This document shows positions 8,250 to 10,719 of a DNA stretch of 10,719 nt, piece by piece. The first letter of the stretch is position 1, and each line of letters starts with the position of its first letter. Below the pieces are notes generated by a model. That model did no database searches. It saw nothing but the letters and a program-made list of their open reading frames with translations, and was not told the origin of the DNA. This DNA is from Paracamarosporium sp. OC-R06-R3 (lineage: Eukaryota > Ascomycota > Dothideomycetes > Pleosporales > Didymosphaeriaceae): the NCBI GenBank assembly GCA_019828545.1, contig JACVRA010000076.1, positions 1 to 10,719 of the forward strand, read 5' to 3'. The translations under genes were made by a program, and so were the position numbers.

Positions 8250-8799
8250 TATTATAGAGTATACTATATACCTAGTCTAATCTATACTAAGGTAGTAGAG
8301 TTTACTTATAGTAAGGCCTATAAGACTTTAGTAATAAAAAGTAGTTTAGTAATAAAGGTTATTAAGCTTTAATTAAGTATTAAAAATACTTAATAATATA
8401 TTAAGAGAAGACTAACTATTCTTTATATAAAAAAAGTACTTATAATTTAAATAGCTAAGTTAACTATAAAAAATAAAAAAAGTATAAAGATTTCTTTAAA
8501 CTATATACTAATTATCCTATTCTTTATTCTTACTCTATTCTATTTATAATCCCTCTTGGCCTTTTCTTTTAAAGGGAGCACTATTTTACTCTATTATATA
8601 TTCTAGTTCTTAGTAGATTATAGTTATGTAGTATACTCTATTACTTAGCCCTAGTCTAAGTAGATTAAAGTTATATAATTTTAGTTAACTTATTCTACCC
8701 TATAGGATTCCTTTATCGTCTAGGTTAGCATTAGGGCCTTTAGCCTTTAGTGCCTTATAAGTGCTATCCTATAGCCCTTGGTCCCTTATGCTTGTAATA
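8250..8799 (-). repeat. 5' LTR of the Ty3/gypsy element
   Basis: 550 bp, gap-free partner of 1496-2045. In element orientation it opens TATTACAAGCATAAGGGACC and closes CTCTATAATA, the expected RIP product of a TGTTA...TAACA LTR. This copy keeps more C/G at its outer end (CTTGGTCCC, ATGCTTG) than the other LTR. The element promoter and transcript start should lie here, but short TATA-like strings carry no weight in sequence this AT-rich. Confidence 0.95.
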
Positions 8800-8804
8800 T
8801 ATTA
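8800..8804. repeat. 5-bp target site duplication, right copy (TATTA)
   Basis: Matches 1491-1495 exactly. It abuts the outer end of the 5' LTR. Confidence 0.92.
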
Positions 8805-8858
8805 CTAGAAGAAGAGAAAGAAAAAGAAGAAAAAGCTCTTAAGTATAATTATATATAA
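8805..8858 (+). pseudogene. hAT transposase, acidic C-terminal tail (continuation of 421-1495)
   Basis: When the retrotransposon and one TATTA copy are taken out, the hAT frame runs straight on: ...KSKLLVLLEEEKEKEEKALKYNYI and then TAA at 8856-8858. The Lys/Glu-rich run is probably an ancestral poly-Glu tail, with GAG/GAA codons partly turned to AAA. The TAA may be the true stop or a mutated Gln codon; if the latter, the frame could go on to 8897. No catalytic residues lie in this piece. Confidence 0.65.
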
Positions 8859-9084
8859 AGTAACTTTATAAAAGAAATAGCTTTACTACTATTATAAAAG
8901 TATTAAAAACTTAAGTACTACTTAAATTAATTACTACTATAATAAATAGCTATAATAAATAGATATACTTAATAGATATTATTTTAATTAGTTAACGTAT
9001 ATTATAGGCGAGTGGCTAATATAGGCAAGTGGCCAAGAATATTAAGCCCCTACTAAAACGTACTATTACCTATAGTATAATATA
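8859..9084. other. Junction between hAT remnant and pogo element, with 13-bp direct repeat
   Basis: No gene. The first part (8859-8995) is low-complexity A/T with CTACTATAATAAATAG-like near-repeats and probably holds the hAT 3' end. From about 9004 base composition changes: ATAGGCGAGTGGC (9004-9016) and ATAGGCAAGTGGC (9021-9033) are 13-bp direct repeats with one mismatch and a 17-bp period. Both are notably G-rich for this window. They lie just ahead of the pogo transposase and look like terminal or subterminal transposase-binding repeats. Confidence 0.55.
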
Positions 9085-10719
9085 ATGTCTTAATAATAAA
9101 ATATTTTATTACTATAAAATAAAGCTTAGATATAGCTTACGCTTTAGGCTATTAAATAAGACGTAACTTTATTAGTTATATATACTATAGTAGTCTACAA
9201 GGTCCCTAAAAGAATGCTAAGGTAAAGACGTATTAAAATTACCTTTTAACGCAACTATACGCCCAACTTAATAAAGCTACTTAAAATAAAAGAGGAGGTA
9301 ATTATTTAATATATTTTTAATCTTAATATATAAGAATTTCTGCTTTAGCTTACTACTATTAAAGATATAGTTAACTCTTTATTGGCTAAGCAGTACTATA
9401 ACCTTATTAGCTAAAACTAGGCTTTAACATTTATTAAACATTAACTAAAGCTTAAAGTTAAGTTTAATTAAAAGTATAATTATAAGAGAGTCCTCTATAA
9501 GGATCCTAAGATTATATAAAACTAGTTCTAACTTATAGAGAATATTAAAGCCAAGTATAGCATTCTAAATAAAAATACCTACAATTTTAATAAGTTAAGC
9601 TTTATAATAGGTATAATATTAACTAGAGTAGTTATTATAGGCTTTAAGTATTAAAGACGGCTAAAGAGCGTGTAGTAGAGTAACTAAGAGTAGACTATAG
9701 TTATTTAAGGTATTAACGTAATAGGGTAGACAATTCTACTCTTTATTATCTTCTAGGGTAAGCATCACCTCTTTACGTAGTATAAAGAGAAGGATTTACC
9801 TTATAATTAGGTTATTAAGGTCTCTAAGAATGGCTAGATAATAAATAAGCTTAGCCTACGTTAATTAAAATACTTTAATAAGTATATAAAGAGGCGTATT
9901 GTTAGTGTAGTACATTTGCTTATTATTAATAGCTATAAGAGCTATAATTTACTTAAATTCTAGTAATACTANNTATATTTATTATACCTTTTATAGCTAC
10001 TTAATGTAGGCTATTTTATACCTTTAAAAAAGGTATATAGGCGCCAAGCTAAGAATCTAATATATAACTATATTAATTATATTATTAAAATTAAGTTTCT
10101 ACCTTACTTTATTACGGCTTTTTATACTTTAATTACTAAAAGTAATATCTAGGGAGGCTTTTAAGGCGCTAGCTTAGTTCCTTTTAATTTAAAAGCTATA
10201 CTATTAAAGCTTAATATAAGGCTTTATACTCTACTATTAGTTACTATAAGTTATAGTAACTAGTAGTTATAAGCATTAAAAAATACCCTAGAATTAGGGT
10301 TGTAATTAACCCTAGTAAAACGGAGGATTTAAAGGCATATAAATAATTTTTTAACTTTAATAGTTAAGGCTATTAAAAAGCTTATAAAAGGCGTAGAGAT
10401 GATAACGTATTCTCTAGTATTAATAACTAAACGTAATACTAAACTTTAAGCTACTAATAAGGCCACTATATAATATAAATTATATAAAAGAAAGTATATA
10501 CAGCGTAAGGGTATTTTAATAGCTAAAGAAGGCCTATAGCTAGCCACTCTAAAGGACTTTACAGTACATAGTAATAGGAAGAAGGCAAAGAAGAGAGTAT
10601 ATATTAATAGAGGTAAATTAACTTAATAGTACTATAAATGCTACAGCCAGCCTAAGTATAATAAAATAACTTATAAACAACCTATAGAAGTAGATTTTAA
10701 GTAGATTATACTATTATAA
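9085..10719 (+). pseudogene. pogo/Fot-like DDE transposase, RIP-inactivated, nearly full length
   Basis: An ATG at 9085 opens a frame of about 545 codons that stays in register to the last base of the window. Order: N-terminal helix-turn-helix (residues about 15-55, A-I-K...YKVPKRMLR-RR), CENP-B-type DNA-binding part (about 75-150, KEEVII-YIFNLNI, VNSLLAK, KLKVKFN-KYNYKR), then the DDE domain. The catalytic positions read NTYNFNKLSF (N169, 9589-9591), LLIINSYKSY (N282, 9928-9930) and LLNVGYF (N307, 10003-10005); all three Asp are Asn. KFLPYFITAFYTLITKSNI-GGF-GA-LVPFN is typical of the family. A C-terminal CCHC knuckle at 10633-10674 has all four ligands turned to Tyr. N282 to N307 leaves 24 residues where DD35D needs 35, and the deficit falls at the NN. 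The TAA at 10717-10719 may not be the true stop. Confidence 0.88.
9972..9973. other. Two undetermined bases (NN), probable under-sized assembly gap
   Basis: The only ambiguous bases in the window. They sit inside the transposase core, where 11 codons (33 bp) that the family always has are absent while the frame is kept. The simplest reading is a small gap whose length was written as 2. Confidence 0.7.

Larger units (their letters stand above)
1496..8799 (-). mobile_element. Full-length Ty3/gypsy chromovirus-type LTR retrotransposon, RIP-mutated
   Basis: The element is 7304 bp, bounded by two 550-bp LTRs and a perfect 5-bp target duplication. It is read on the minus strand. Domain order is gag (capsid plus CCHC knuckle), protease, reverse transcriptase, RNase H, integrase and chromodomain; integrase after RNase H marks Ty3/gypsy, and the C-terminal chromodomain marks a chromovirus. 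Orientation is also supported by a purine-rich GGGGG tract next to the left (3') LTR on the minus strand, and by LTR ends that read TATTA...TAATA there, as expected from TGTTA...TAACA after RIP. All coding parts are riddled with TAA/TAG at Gln/Trp positions. A + strand accessory frame sits between the 3' LTR and pol. It is non-autonomous in its present state. Confidence 0.93.
9004..10719 (+). mobile_element. pogo/Fot-like DNA transposon, left end and coding part
   Basis: The transposase pseudogene plus about 80 bp of 5' flank with the 13-bp direct repeats. The left terminus is not fixed: the expected TA duplication cannot be told apart from background TA, and the right terminal inverted repeat lies beyond the window. 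The start given is the first base of the first direct repeat and is a minimum. Confidence 0.55.

Noticed and set aside
8940..9006. Exact left terminal inverted repeat and TA duplication of the pogo element
   Set aside because: TA occurs every few bases and the right end is outside the window, so no boundary can be chosen.
1..10719. Fungal mitochondrial or plastid DNA, suggested by extreme A+T
   Set aside because: No rRNA, tRNA or respiratory genes. The content is nuclear transposons with stops at Gln/Trp positions and CpA/TpG loss, which fits RIP rather than organelle bias or a different genetic code.
1..10719. CRISPR arrays, tRNA or rRNA genes, bacterial operons
   Set aside because: No regularly spaced repeats, no cloverleaf candidates that stand out, no ribosome-binding pattern. 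The genes are eukaryotic transposon families.
9085..10719. Intact short open frames between stops as separate small genes
   Set aside because: They are pieces of one transposase frame that stays in register for about 545 codons. The breaks are RIP stops.

Overview
The window is a heavily mutated, very AT-rich stretch (roughly a quarter G+C by eye, not counted). CpA and TpG are strongly depleted and TpA is everywhere. Almost every in-frame stop in the damaged genes is TAA or TAG where the family has Gln or Trp. Cys and His codons have become Tyr, and Asp has become Asn. This is the signature of repeat-induced point mutation (RIP), so the source is most likely an AT-rich, repeat-filled block of a filamentous ascomycete nuclear genome. 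I see no intact host gene.

Layout. (1) 1-1495, + strand: unresolved sequence, then the C-terminal half of a hAT-family DNA transposase pseudogene. (2) 1496-8799: a full-length Ty3/gypsy chromovirus-type LTR retrotransposon lying on the minus strand. It has two 550-bp LTRs and a perfect 5-bp target duplication (TATTA at 1491-1495 and 8800-8804). It sits inside the acidic tail of the hAT coding sequence, and the hAT frame resumes at 8805. In element order, from high to low coordinate, it carries the 5' LTR, gag with a CCHC knuckle, protease, reverse transcriptase, RNase H, integrase with a GPF-like module, a chromodomain, a polypurine tract and the 3' LTR. (3) 2257-2784, + strand, inside the retrotransposon but antisense to gag-pol: a 175-codon degenerate frame. 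Its Cys/Tyr positions fit the spacing of a fungal Zn(II)2Cys6 cluster, and a charged segment follows. (4) 8859-9084: hAT remnant plus the left end of the next element, with a 13-bp direct repeat. (5) 9085-10719, + strand: a pogo/Fot-like (Tc1/mariner superfamily) transposase pseudogene with all three DDD positions turned to Asn and a C-terminal CCHC knuckle. An NN at 9972-9973 hides about 33 missing bases.

History inferred: a hAT element was hit by the chromovirus next to a pogo element, and all three were then mutated by RIP. The two LTRs differ at about 59 of 550 positions by hand count, all transitions and with no indels. The protein machinery is dead: RT, protease, transposase and zinc-finger key residues are mutated. 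The layout is still readable. The least conventional feature is the antisense Zn2Cys6-like frame, which overlaps the chromodomain end of pol tail to tail.
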